17,958 nucleotides of DNA, from contig CABGHG010000020.1 in NCBI GenBank assembly GCA_902158735.1, positions 1-17,958 of the forward strand, written 5' to 3'. Origin of the DNA: Candidatus Methanolliviera sp. GoM_oil. Lineage in GTDB: Archaea; Halobacteriota; Methanoliparia; Methanoliparales; Methanoliparaceae. A model generated the notes under the pieces. The model was not told the DNA's origin. It made no database searches and worked only from the letters and a program-made list of their open reading frames with translations. The translations under genes were made by a program, and so were the position numbers. Below, piece by piece: positions 1 to 6,879 of the stretch (position 1 is its first letter; the number at the start of each line of letters is the position of its first letter).

Positions 1-28
1 ATCTTGAGGTTGAGGTTTCATAGGGTTA

Positions 29-86
29 TTTTGCCGTATTTTGCCGTTTTTGGCATTTAAGCTATAGGTGGGTTAATACGGCAAAA
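29..86. repeat. Inverted repeat with a nested direct repeat
   Basis: An 11-bp perfect inverted repeat is visible: TTTTGCCGTAT at 29-39 and ATACGGCAAAA at 76-86. The left arm is followed at once by a second TTTTGCCGT (39-47), giving three copies of the same core in two orientations. A small TGCC/GGCA hairpin (42-45 with 52-55) lies between the arms. It sits about 150 bp upstream of the membrane-protein gene. It could be an operator, the 3' hairpin of a gene off the left edge, or a mobile-element remnant; the sequence does not decide. Confidence 0.5.
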
Positions 87-207
87 CTTTTGCTCTCATG
101 AGTCTATATTGATATTTTTTTTATTTTTTATTTATTTCCTACTTGTTTCTATCAGGCGAGCCCGCGGTCCACTGGCGCGGTATTTGCGAATTAGATATGG
201 AAAAGAT

Positions 208-216
208 GTAAATACA
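208..216 (+). promoter_or_regulatory. Candidate TATA box for the DUF4013-like gene
   Basis: The AT-rich TAAATACAA-like stretch is centred about 26 nt before the ATG at 238, the spacing expected for an archaeal leaderless transcript. No Shine-Dalgarno precedes the ATG, which fits. This is a short, degenerate motif. Confidence 0.35.
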
Positions 217-237
217 ATTACAGTATGATCTACTTAT

Positions 238-972
238 ATGTCCAGGTTAAATATGCGCGAGGCGTTATCGGAAAGTCTTGAGGCTCTATGGCTCTATTCA
301 ACCATAATGGTGCCTTCGATAGTGACCGCACTTTTAATTACAGCTATAGTCCCCATAGTGGTGACATTTATGCTGCTCGGTGTGGCGGTGGGCGGTATGG
401 GTGGTATATTAGTCGCCCTGGTCGTCGGTGCGTTGGTATTGATCGTCGTTGAGACGATCATATTCGGAATGTATCCTCCGATGACGAGAGATGTGATGGG
501 GGGAAAAGAGGTAGATCTGAGAGGTGCATTCCGCGAGGTGACCTCCAGGGCGAAGTCGTTAATCGGGGCATCCATGCTAATTGCATTGATCGTCATACTG
601 CTAATCATCGCGGGAGGAACAACAGAATTAGTCGTTGCCTCTTTGAATAGCTGGATTGTGGTAGCAGTTGCAGGCATTGGGTTCACGATCGTCGGAGTAA
701 TATTTGCCGTGTGGTTCTGGTACGTTATACCGGCGGTGATGCTGAGCGATGCATCTGCAGTCGGTGCGATCTCTGCAAGTAAATCGTTTACGAAGGGAAA
801 ATTTTGGGGCACGTTTTTATTTATACTTACCATGGCAGCTCTTGTAGCACTCTCTGCTCTCTTTACATGGATACCATCCATCGGTCGAGTCATCCAGTTT
901 CTCCTGCTGATACCGATTTCGGCGCTTTGGGGCATTGTGCCATCCTACATATATCTTAAATATTCAGAGTGA
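238..972 (+). CDS. Polytopic membrane protein, DUF4013-like
   Basis: This 244-residue protein is dominated by hydrophobic segments. There are about six candidate membrane helices, at roughly residues 22-48, 52-76, 108-128, 134-166, 188-212 and 214-238. They are separated by short charged loops such as the segment around residues 83-106 (TRDVMGGKEVDLRGAFREV). The overall pattern, with a cytoplasmic-looking amphipathic N-terminus (LNMREALSESLEALW) and paired helices, resembles the archaeal DUF4013 membrane family; that assignment is from memory of the family pattern. No catalytic motif or signal peptide is seen and no function can be assigned. The gene stands alone: its 3' end faces the 3' end of the secernin-like gene, with a T9 tract 25 nt past the stop. 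The ATG at 238 is probably used without a leader. Confidence 0.7.
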   Translation: MSRLNMREALSESLEALWLYSTIMVPSIVTALLITAIVPIVVTFMLLGVAVGGMGGILVALVVGALVLIVVETIIFGMYPPMTRDVMGGKEVDLRGAFREVTSRAKSLIGASMLIALIVILLIIAGGTTELVVASLNSWIVVAVAGIGFTIVGVIFAVWFWYVIPAVMLSDASAVGAISASKSFTKGKFWGTFLFILTMAALVALSALFTWIPSIGRVIQFLLLIPISALWGIVPSYIYLKYSE

Positions 973-1005
973 TTGCGCGGGCGGCGTCTCCACCACTTTT
1001 TTTTT
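973..1005 (+). terminator. T-tract terminator after the DUF4013-like gene
   Basis: A GC-rich stretch directly after the TGA stop is followed by nine consecutive T residues (997-1005). A poly-T tract alone is sufficient for termination by archaeal RNA polymerase. Confidence 0.6.
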
Positions 1006-1026
1006 ATCTCCTCTTAGAGACCACAT

Positions 1027-1056
1027 CCGTAAGTTGCTTTCCAGGAAAGCATACGG
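1027..1056. repeat. Strong intergenic palindrome
   Basis: The outer arms CCGTA (1027-1031) and TACGG (1052-1056) flank the inner arms TGCTTTCC (1035-1042) and GGAAAGCA (1044-1051), which are separated by one base. Only AGT (1032-1034) is unpaired on one side. That is 13 complementary positions in 30 bp. It lies between two convergent genes, 60-80 bp past the membrane-protein stop and just past the secernin-like stop on the other strand. It is not followed by T residues on either strand, so it is not a classic intrinsic terminator. Confidence 0.6.
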
Positions 1057-1093
1057 TTAGTTAAAACATTGAGATCTTGTTTCAATCCTTATT

Positions 1094-2425
1094 TCATTCT
1101 TTTTCCGATAAAATACTCAAGACTTCGTTTATACAGCTGGAAGTGAAATTATTCAGCAGATCAACACATTCTTCTTTTTTCCCGTCTTTTTTCAAGTTAA
1201 TGGCTTCTTTCTCAATATCCCCAACTTTACTCAGCCATTTTTCTTGCAAACGGGCAAAAATCTTTCGCGTTTCATTTTTTCTTTTGTCATCGTCAAAAAA
1301 TTTTCTCATGAGCCACCAGTAGGATTCAGGGGAAAATTCGTCTTTCGTTACTTCTGGAGCTGGCGTAATGCTTTTACCTGCTTTCCCTGCTCGGGAAACA
1401 ATTTCCGGAACCTTATTCCCATCAATAAAGAACGGAACATAAACACCACCGCAAGGAGGACCAGGCGTCCACCAGAATTGAACCAGCCCCGCTTCAGAAA
1501 GGGGAATAACCACAATTGCCGAACTGGCTGTTCTTACCCAGCCCGCGCCCGAAGGCAATTTGTGCATACAGATGGGTGGCAAATGTGTTTTCGCCATTTT
1601 TATCATCCACTTAAAAGAAATTTTTTCCTCTTTCTCAAGTAATCTGGCAGATTTTTTTGCTCGCCAATGAGCAAGATTAAGTAATGTTTCTTTTTTATCA
1701 GCGTAGGCACCAGCAAAGTTGAATGATTCCTTTTTTTTCTCCGCCCACCAACCCTTCTCAATCGCATAATCTATAATATCAGGGCTCGCCAAATCCCATT
1801 TGGTTCCAATACCCGGTCCATTTGAGATAGCGGCATATCCCTGGTCTATTCTCTTTGCTATCCATCGTCGGCCAACAGTTTCTAAAATCCAGGCCTCCTG
1901 CCCATCCGCAATCAAAAAAGAATTATCGTAGCTCCCTTTAAGATGGTTTATTCCCGGAAATCCAGAACCCCATTGGCCATACTTGGAGACAAGTTTAGTG
2001 ATTACTGCCAGGACCTCACGCGATGTTTTCCCTCTTTCCAAGCCGAGCCGGAGTAAGTCCATTCCCAAAAGTCCTAATTCTTCTCTTATCCCTTTGTTCT
2101 TTGCCCCCTTGAGTTCTTTAAGCGGTTTTGTATAGATTGCTTCATTCCCAACTGCAACACCATATTCATTGACACCCTCTTCATAACCCCAGCACCAGTA
2201 AGGCGATGACCCTATAGTTGCATAAGTCACTCTCGCCTGTGGAATTTTCTGGTAACTGAGATTGAGCAGATCCCCTTCTAGCCAGATACTCCCCGGGTTA
2301 TACACCAGAGGCTGGCAATCATCGAGGGGACGGTCACTGTTCTTGGCAAAAATAACTGCATCCATAGTGGTGACATCCTTCATTGCTACCCAGGTATCAC
2401 AGCCATATCCAGACAAAAAATTCAT
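1094..2425 (-). CDS. Secernin-like peptidase C69 family Ntn-hydrolase
   Basis: This 443-residue protein begins MNFLSGYGCDTWVAMKD. The CDTWVA segment followed by AVIFAKNSDRP is the hallmark of the secernin branch of the C69 dipeptidase-like (Ntn-hydrolase) family. Cys9 would be the N-terminal nucleophile after removal of an eight-residue propeptide. Further family-like segments are NEYGVAVGNEA near residue 85, GLLGMDLLRLGLERGKTSREVL near 120, and NSFLIADGQEAWILETVGRRW near 168. The length suits the family. Members are thought to act on amide or peptide bonds, but secernin substrates are poorly defined. The gene stands alone on the minus strand. A GAGGT about 8 nt before the ATG and a TTTAAATA about 30 nt upstream could serve initiation. 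Related genes are common in bacteria, so transfer is possible. Confidence 0.82.
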   Translation of the reverse strand: MNFLSGYGCDTWVAMKDVTTMDAVIFAKNSDRPLDDCQPLVYNPGSIWLEGDLLNLSYQKIPQARVTYATIGSSPYWCWGYEEGVNEYGVAVGNEAIYTKPLKELKGAKNKGIREELGLLGMDLLRLGLERGKTSREVLAVITKLVSKYGQWGSGFPGINHLKGSYDNSFLIADGQEAWILETVGRRWIAKRIDQGYAAISNGPGIGTKWDLASPDIIDYAIEKGWWAEKKKESFNFAGAYADKKETLLNLAHWRAKKSARLLEKEEKISFKWMIKMAKTHLPPICMHKLPSGAGWVRTASSAIVVIPLSEAGLVQFWWTPGPPCGGVYVPFFIDGNKVPEIVSRAGKAGKSITPAPEVTKDEFSPESYWWLMRKFFDDDKRKNETRKIFARLQEKWLSKVGDIEKEAINLKKDGKKEECVDLLNNFTSSCINEVLSILSEKE

Positions 2426-2609
2426 CTCTTAATACCTCATGATCAATAGTGTTTCTAATATTTAAATCTGTTTATTGACTTCTCTTTTCAACACAAATAT
2501 TTTAAAACCTTGTATCCAGTCAGCTTTAGGGGAGTGGGGTGCAAAGTGAAAGAAGAAGATCAAAAGACCTCTTCAAACAGTTTGCTCAAAATTATTCTAT
2601 TAAAAGCTC
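2426..2609. other. Intergenic spacer between the secernin-like gene and mtnA
   Basis: AT-rich spacer holding the candidate minus-strand TATA-like sequence (TTTAAATA, about 2455-2465) for the secernin-like gene. I saw no RNA gene, no clear hairpin terminator and no plausible small protein. Confidence 0.4.
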
Positions 2610-3677
2610 TCAAATCTCTCCAGGATCTAAAACTCCCTTCTCCGTTATTATAGATGTAATATTTTCAATCGGCGTGAAATCGAATGCAGGGTTGAATACT
2701 TTAACGTTCTTTGGGGCAATATATGTCTTCCCAAATTTTCTCAATTCGTCCGCGCATCTCTCTTCGATGATTATCTCTCTTCCGGTCCTTTCTAAATCGA
2801 AGGTCGAATAGGGGGCTGCAACATAAAAAGGAATTTTATTCTCCTTTGCCAGGACCGAGTGTGTATATGTCCCTATCTTGTTAAAAACTCCATCTTTAAC
2901 GATTCTATCTGCCCCCACAATGACTTTATCGACCATTTTATTCCGCATGACGATCCCGGAGGAAGAATCTGCAATCAAGGTCACGTCTATCCCATCTTTC
3001 ATCAGTTCCCACGTCGTTATCCTCCCCCCTTGATTTAAAGGTCTCGTCTCGCACGCAAAGACCTTTATAGCCTTGCCCATCTCGACTGCACTTCTAACAA
3101 CCCCGAGCGCCGTACCCCAATCTACGCAGGCAAGTCTTCCGGCATTACAGTGCGTCAATATTATATCTCCATCATCGAGAAGCTTGGCGCCATTCTCTCC
3201 GATCATTCTATTTATCTTCACGTCTTCCTCGCATATCCTCTCTGCCTCTTCCAACGCGAATCTTCTTATATCCTCTATGCTTTCTTCGCTCAAAGTAGTC
3301 GCATTTGAAAATCTTTGATTTTCAAGTTTGCAAATGCAATCAAATCTTCGATTTTTGAGCACCTTCTCCAAAACCCGATTTACGCCCCAAGAGAGATTCA
3401 CCGCGGTCGGACGAACATCTTTTATCCTCTTCGCATCCGATATCATGGCACCGAGCATCTCTTCTCTATCTTCTCCACCGTATTGAAAGGCGGATAGAGC
3501 AATGCCCAAACCTCCAGCAGCTCCCAATGCCGGTGCCCCCCTAATCTTTAGAGATTTTATGGCATTTAGGAGAGAATCGATAGTTTTACAGAATGTCTTC
3601 TCAAGTTTTAAAGGTATCCTGGTCTGGTCTATAATCTCGATACAATTCTCAATATCATTCCATTCGATCGTTCTCAT
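2610..3677 (-). CDS. mtnA: S-methyl-5-thioribose-1-phosphate isomerase family protein
   Basis: This 355-residue member of the MtnA/eIF2B-related isomerase family converts aldose-1-phosphates such as 5-methylthioribose-1-phosphate to the ketose in methionine or 5'-deoxyadenosine salvage. Visible motifs are IDQTRIPL (16-23), RGAPALG (46-52), HCNAG with the candidate catalytic Cys177, ETRPLNQGGR (210-219) and VGADRI with the candidate catalytic Asp257. The N-terminus and these motifs favour MtnA over the related ribose-1,5-bisphosphate isomerase. It is the last gene of the operon: its ATG is one base past the stop of the transporter ATPase. Oddity: residues about 106-128, containing KNRRF and ENQRF, look like an in-frame insertion encoded by a palindromic DNA repeat (3301-3360). 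It sits between the segment after TAVNLSWGVNRVL and the helix EESIEDIRRFALEEAE. The physiological substrate is uncertain. Confidence 0.88.
   Translation of the reverse strand: MRTIEWNDIENCIEIIDQTRIPLKLEKTFCKTIDSLLNAIKSLKIRGAPALGAAGGLGIALSAFQYGGEDREEMLGAMISDAKRIKDVRPTAVNLSWGVNRVLEKVLKNRRFDCICKLENQRFSNATTLSEESIEDIRRFALEEAERICEEDVKINRMIGENGAKLLDDGDIILTHCNAGRLACVDWGTALGVVRSAVEMGKAIKVFACETRPLNQGGRITTWELMKDGIDVTLIADSSSGIVMRNKMVDKVIVGADRIVKDGVFNKIGTYTHSVLAKENKIPFYVAAPYSTFDLERTGREIIIEERCADELRKFGKTYIAPKNVKVFNPAFDFTPIENITSIITEKGVLDPGEI
3301..3360. repeat. In-frame palindromic double-hairpin repeat inside mtnA
   Basis: Two near-identical units, AAATCTTTGATTTT (3309-3322) and AAATCTTCGATTTT (3342-3355), match at 13 of 14 bases and lie 33 bp apart, which is exactly 11 codons. 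The first is the heart of a perfect 9-bp hairpin: TTGAAAATC (3305-3313), loop TTT, GATTTTCAA (3317-3325). It is enclosed by GCATTTG (3301-3307) and CAAATGC (3331-3337). On the coding strand the units give the peptides KNRRF and ENQRF. The segment falls where other MtnA proteins are shorter. The 12-bp core AAATCAAAGATT recurs inside tnpB at the right edge of the window. Confidence 0.65.
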
Positions 3678-3678
3678 A

Positions 3679-4437
3679 TCATCTTATAAGCAGTTTTTTC
3701 AATTCAACCTCGAGGAGGTCAAGTATCTCCTTCCTTTCCCTCATAATCTTCAAATCTGTCCTCTCTCTCGGTCTTTCTACACCCACATCAATTATCCTAG
3801 TGATTCTTCCAGGATTTGCAGACATCACCACAACTCTATCACCTATATACAGAGCTTCATCTACGCTGTGAGTCACAAAAACGATCGTTTTTTGCGTCTT
3901 CTCCCATATTTCCAATAACTCGTCCTGGAGCATGTTTCTCGTCTGGGCATCCAGCGACCCAAAAGGCTCGTCCATCAGAAAGACGAATGGATCCTTTGCA
4001 AGGGCCCTTGCTATGGCTACCCTCTGCTTCATCCCCCCTGATATCTCTTTTGGGTAATGTTCCTCAAACCCTGATAGACCGACCATCTTTATATATTTCT
4101 CCACTGTTCTATTGATCTCCTCTCTCGGCATATTATCGATCTCAAGACCAAAAGAGACGTTCTTTCTTACGGTTTTCCAGGGAAAGAGCGAGTACTCCTG
4201 AAAGATCATCCCCCTATCAGGAGAGGGACCGTTTATCTTGCCCCCATCCAACAATATGTTACCTTCTGATGGTTCTTCTAAACCTGCTATGATCCTCAAA
4301 AGCGTCGTCTTTCCGCATCCGCTAGGTCCCACGACGCAGACAAACTCTCCGTCCATAATATCTATATCTAGCTTCTCCAACACGAGTTTATCTTTAAATC
4401 TCTTTGAGACGCCTTCAATCGATAATTTGACATTCAA
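3679..4437 (-). CDS. ABC transporter ATPase, NitT/TauT/SsuB type
   Basis: This 252-residue ATPase energises the uptake system of this operon. Walker A is GPSGCGKTT (37-45), the Q-loop lies in MIFQEYSLFPWKT (77-89), the signature is ISGGMKQR (132-139), Walker B is FVFLMDEP (151-158), the D-loop is SLDAQT (161-166) and the H-loop is VTHSVDEA with His190. The sequence LFPWKTVRKNV and the H-loop context are typical of the nitrate/sulfonate/taurine subfamily (NrtD, TauB and SsuB relatives). All nucleotide-binding motifs are intact. It is encoded between the permease (3-nt gap) and mtnA (1-nt gap), so translation is very likely coupled. Subfamily membership does not fix the substrate, which may be a sulfonate, thiamine pyrimidine, nitrate-like anion or something else. 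Confidence 0.92.
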   Translation of the reverse strand: MNVKLSIEGVSKRFKDKLVLEKLDIDIMDGEFVCVVGPSGCGKTTLLRIIAGLEEPSEGNILLDGGKINGPSPDRGMIFQEYSLFPWKTVRKNVSFGLEIDNMPREEINRTVEKYIKMVGLSGFEEHYPKEISGGMKQRVAIARALAKDPFVFLMDEPFGSLDAQTRNMLQDELLEIWEKTQKTIVFVTHSVDEALYIGDRVVVMSANPGRITRIIDVGVERPRERTDLKIMRERKEILDLLEVELKKLLIR

Positions 4438-4440
4438 AAA

Positions 4441-5208
4441 CTATACCTCTCCTTTTGATACTCTTCTCTCAAGAAACCTTAAGAACCAGTCCATTGCCAA
4501 ACCGATCAATCCCAATACTATCATGTATGCCATAACTCTATTCATCTGATGTAAAGCGTAGTACTGCCAGAGCCAGGTCCCAAGGCCATAATAACTCACA
4601 CCGAACATCTCCGCGGCAACGACACACATCCAACCCACACCAACAGATATCCTTATCCCAGCCACAATGAACGGCAAGGATGCGGGAAGCGCCACGTGTC
4701 TGATCAGTTTAGTTCCATCATTACAGCCCAAAACCTTGGCGCTCTCGATCAAGATTGTGGGGACGTTCTTGAACCCGGTATATGTATTCGTCAGGATGGG
4801 AAAGAATGCGCCTATAAAGATGATGAACCCCGCAGACTGGTGATTTAAACCGATCCATATAATTGCAAATGGTATCCATGCGAGGGGGGGTATGGGACGC
4901 AGGAGTTCCACTATTGGATCACCGATTCTCGAACCGATCTTGAACCATCCCATGAGTGAACCGATGAGTATGCCAATTAATATGGCAAGAGAGAGTCCTA
5001 TTAATAGGTGAAGCATGCTGATTCCGATATTGAAGACCAGTTTATATCCCTCACCGAAGAGAGCCAGAATCGTTGAAGAGAGGGTCGGTAGCCTGATCTC
5101 ACTTTTTATCAAAAACCTCGCCACGAGTTCCCATGCTGCCAAAAAGGTGACCAAGGATGATATTTCTACGACGTATCTCCTCTCTCCAAATTTATGCCCC
5201 AGCCTCAT
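4441..5208 (-). CDS. ABC transporter permease, NitT/TauT/SsuC type
   Basis: This 255-residue inner-membrane protein has about six membrane segments. Its cytoplasmic EAA-type coupling loop lies at about residues 153-184 (beginning ESAKVLGCND, with ALPASLPFIVAGI after it), where it contacts the ATPase. The segment ELLRPIPPLAWIPFAIIWIGL is characteristic of SsuC/TauC-like permeases. The N-terminal basic stretch MRLGHKFGERR precedes the first helix. It is the middle gene of the transporter trio: 20 nt after the binding protein and 3 nt before the ATPase. Length and motifs are normal for the family. The sequence gives no substrate information beyond the family. Confidence 0.92.
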   Translation of the reverse strand: MRLGHKFGERRYVVEISSLVTFLAAWELVARFLIKSEIRLPTLSSTILALFGEGYKLVFNIGISMLHLLIGLSLAILIGILIGSLMGWFKIGSRIGDPIVELLRPIPPLAWIPFAIIWIGLNHQSAGFIIFIGAFFPILTNTYTGFKNVPTILIESAKVLGCNDGTKLIRHVALPASLPFIVAGIRISVGVGWMCVVAAEMFGVSYYGLGTWLWQYYALHQMNRVMAYMIVLGLIGLAMDWFLRFLERRVSKGEV

Positions 5209-5228
5209 CTAACTCCCAAAAGATCTAT

Positions 5229-6221
5229 TCACACCTTTTCATAGAATTTAAGGTCAAAGAGCTCATCGCTTCCAAGGATTTTTTGTATATATCCCAAGTC
5301 ATACTGATATCTTGCATATTCTAGAGAAGAACCAACGATCGGGCGAGGATCAGAGACCCATCTCCCATCCCACGCTTGGACGGAATACCTTACCACGTCT
5401 TCTGGTATTCCCGTTTTATCCGAACATATCTCTATGGAATCGTCCATCTCTTCAAATATGTAGTTGGTCGCCTTTATATGCGTCTTTACGATCTCTTCAA
5501 CGATCTCTGGATGCCCTCTGATCAAATCTCCACTGGCCAAAAGCACACAACATGCATGATCTGGGCACATCTCCCCTGACCAAACAACGATCTTTCCCTT
5601 CCCATCAAGAACAATATTGGAAGGAGACGGAGACGGAAGAAATACGCCATCCACCCTTTCGCTCTCTATCGCAGTTATGGCGTCTCCTGGGCCCATGGGA
5701 ACTATATCTAAATCCTTATCCGGGTTTATCCCATTTTCCTTCAGCCAAGTTCTCAAGAGTGTATCCTGTACCGATCCCGGTAGGAATGTAGCTATTTTAA
5801 GCCCTTTCAAAGATTGTGGATCTTTATATCTCTCCGCGATCTTGGGTATGAGAACGATCGCAGACCCTTGCGTATTTACGGAGGCAACGATCTTTGCATC
5901 GAGTCCCTGACCTATCGCGGTTATCGCCGGTGCAACCCCAACGTATGCCACGTCTATCTCATCACCAAGCATCGCCTGCATCTCCGGTGGTCCACTCGGA
6001 AAGACCTTGTCATCCACCTCCTCGACACCAAATTCCTTTAGATCATCCTCCCACCATCCTTTCTCCATCGCTATCATCTCTGCCACCTGATGCGTAGATG
6101 GTTGATAGCCTATCGTTATCTCTTCATACCGCATCCCGCCATCAGGCTTGAGAGCGACGTATGCGGCGAGTATCACCACAAGAAGCCCGATTGCGATTAA
6201 TATCAATGAACGTCTCTTCAT
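5229..6221 (-). CDS. ABC transporter substrate-binding protein, NMT1/TauA-like
   Basis: This 330-residue binding protein has a basic N-terminus and one hydrophobic segment (about residues 5-24: LILIAIGLLVVILAAYVAL) with no lipobox Cys, so it is probably tethered outside the membrane by an uncleaved or signal-anchor helix. The mature part opens with EITIGYQPSTHQVAEMIAMEKGWW, typical of NMT1/SsuA/TauA-like proteins (periplasmic-binding type 2 fold). It continues with VFPSGPPEMQAMLGDEIDVAYVGVAPAITA, a ligand-contact region in this family. MCPDHACCVLLAS near residue 220 contains three Cys within nine residues. It is the first gene of the four-gene operon and has its own promoter in the gap shared with the HTH regulator. 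The family binds diverse ligands (taurine, sulfonates, pyrimidines, nitrate), so the ligand is unknown. Confidence 0.9.
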   Translation of the reverse strand: MKRRSLILIAIGLLVVILAAYVALKPDGGMRYEEITIGYQPSTHQVAEMIAMEKGWWEDDLKEFGVEEVDDKVFPSGPPEMQAMLGDEIDVAYVGVAPAITAIGQGLDAKIVASVNTQGSAIVLIPKIAERYKDPQSLKGLKIATFLPGSVQDTLLRTWLKENGINPDKDLDIVPMGPGDAITAIESERVDGVFLPSPSPSNIVLDGKGKIVVWSGEMCPDHACCVLLASGDLIRGHPEIVEEIVKTHIKATNYIFEEMDDSIEICSDKTGIPEDVVRYSVQAWDGRWVSDPRPIVGSSLEYARYQYDLGYIQKILGSDELFDLKFYEKV

Positions 6222-6244
6222 AATTCCTTCTTAAATTCCTTTCC

Positions 6245-6251
6245 TATAAAA
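6245..6251 (-). promoter_or_regulatory. TATA box of the transporter-mtnA operon
   Basis: The plus strand reads TATAAAA, so the minus strand reads TTTTATA, preceded there by a purine-rich GGGAAAGTG that could be a BRE. Its centre is about 27 nt from the ATG ending at 6221. This predicts transcription starting at or within a few bases of the start codon. Confidence 0.55.
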
Positions 6252-6275
6252 CACTTTCCCAAATATGTCACTTTC

Positions 6276-6302
6276 TTACCTAATTGTATTAATGTTAGGC
6301 AA
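6276..6302. promoter_or_regulatory. Inverted-repeat operator candidate
   Basis: TTACCTAAT (6276-6284) and GTTAGGCAA (6294-6302) form a dyad with a 9-bp spacer; 7 of 9 positions are complementary, with CCTAA/TTAGG exact. The right arm ends 2 bp before the regulator's TATA box (TTATTTATA, from 6305) and the left arm lies 25 bp upstream of the operon's TATA box. One bound dimer could therefore influence both divergent promoters. The adjacent HTH protein is the natural candidate to bind it. Confidence 0.5.
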
Positions 6303-6304
6303 CT

Positions 6305-6312
6305 TATTTATA
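6305..6312 (+). promoter_or_regulatory. TATA box of the HTH regulator gene
   Basis: TTATTTATA lies with its centre about 27-28 nt before the ATG at 6337, which predicts a leaderless mRNA. No Shine-Dalgarno precedes the ATG. It directly abuts the candidate operator. Confidence 0.55.
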
Positions 6313-6336
6313 CTTGTGTATGACAAATAGTACTTT

Positions 6337-6867
6337 ATGGATGATGTCGAACGTCTGCTTCATAGCATCCTAAAATCGGATGAGGAATTTAGAGGAGTGC
6401 TCGAAAAGGTGGTAAGAGAAAAATATAAGAATATCTTGGTCTTCAGTAATGTCTCGGGAATTCCAGCGAGCACCCTCTATAAGATCTTATCTGGGACAAG
6501 AAAGCCAAATATTAAGACGCTAAGAAAGATATGTAGTGCTCTGGCCGGTGAACGGAATGAAGAAGAGGTTATAGCCGTTATCGCCGCACGAGCTGTGCTG
6601 GATGAGACGCTAAATAGAGATGTGGAGGTTGGCGGAAGAAGATTCAGGATAAGAGAATATCCGGCATATACAATGGAAGATGCGATCGTTTCAGCGATAA
6701 AAGCGGAGAGAGACGGGGCAGTTGGGCTTGTGTGTGCTCCTATCGTAAGTTCCACCGTTGAAAAGATCGTCTCGATACCCGTTGCCATCATAATGCCTCA
6801 TGCAAGTATATCCAAGGCGATAGAGATAGTCGGCAAGAAAGTATTTCCCTTTGTCAACGGCGATTGA
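6337..6867 (+). CDS. HTH (XRE-like) transcriptional regulator with a C-terminal putative sensor domain
   Basis: This 176-residue protein has two parts. Residues about 25-72 form an XRE-like helix-turn-helix (NVSGIPASTLYKILSGTRKPNIKTLRKICSAL), with IPASTLYKILSG as the likely turn and recognition helix. Residues about 93-172 form an alpha/beta-looking domain containing YTMEDAIVSAIKAERDGAVGLVC and VEKIVSIPVAIIMP. This vaguely recalls small sensory domains of the PrpR N-terminal type, but I cannot name a family firmly. The gene diverges from the NMT1-type transporter-mtnA operon across 115 bp with a dyad symmetric element, so local control of that operon plus autoregulation is the likely role. 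tRNA-Pro begins 12 nt after its stop. The effector is unknown, possibly the transported compound. Confidence 0.78.
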   Translation: MDDVERLLHSILKSDEEFRGVLEKVVREKYKNILVFSNVSGIPASTLYKILSGTRKPNIKTLRKICSALAGERNEEEVIAVIAARAVLDETLNRDVEVGGRRFRIREYPAYTMEDAIVSAIKAERDGAVGLVCAPIVSSTVEKIVSIPVAIIMPHASISKAIEIVGKKVFPFVNGD

Positions 6868-6879
6868 GATTAAACCATT

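Larger units (their letters stand above)
1..237. other. Left non-coding stretch
   Basis: No convincing gene was found here. The stretch holds the inverted repeat at 29-86, a T-rich tract at about 114-138, a short GC-rich segment with a CCGCG/CGCGG hairpin (162-166 with 176-180), and an AT-rich segment before the first gene. Confidence 0.5.

Noticed and set aside
157..180. GC-rich patch as the 3' end of a tRNA or other RNA gene
   Set aside because: It has a 5-bp hairpin, but no T-loop TTCRANY motif or acceptor complement could be found.
294..935. Long minus-strand open frame opposite the DUF4013-like gene
   Set aside because: It mirrors the plus-strand gene, has no recognisable motif, and its Thr/Ile/Pro-rich composition is what antisense of a membrane-protein gene gives.
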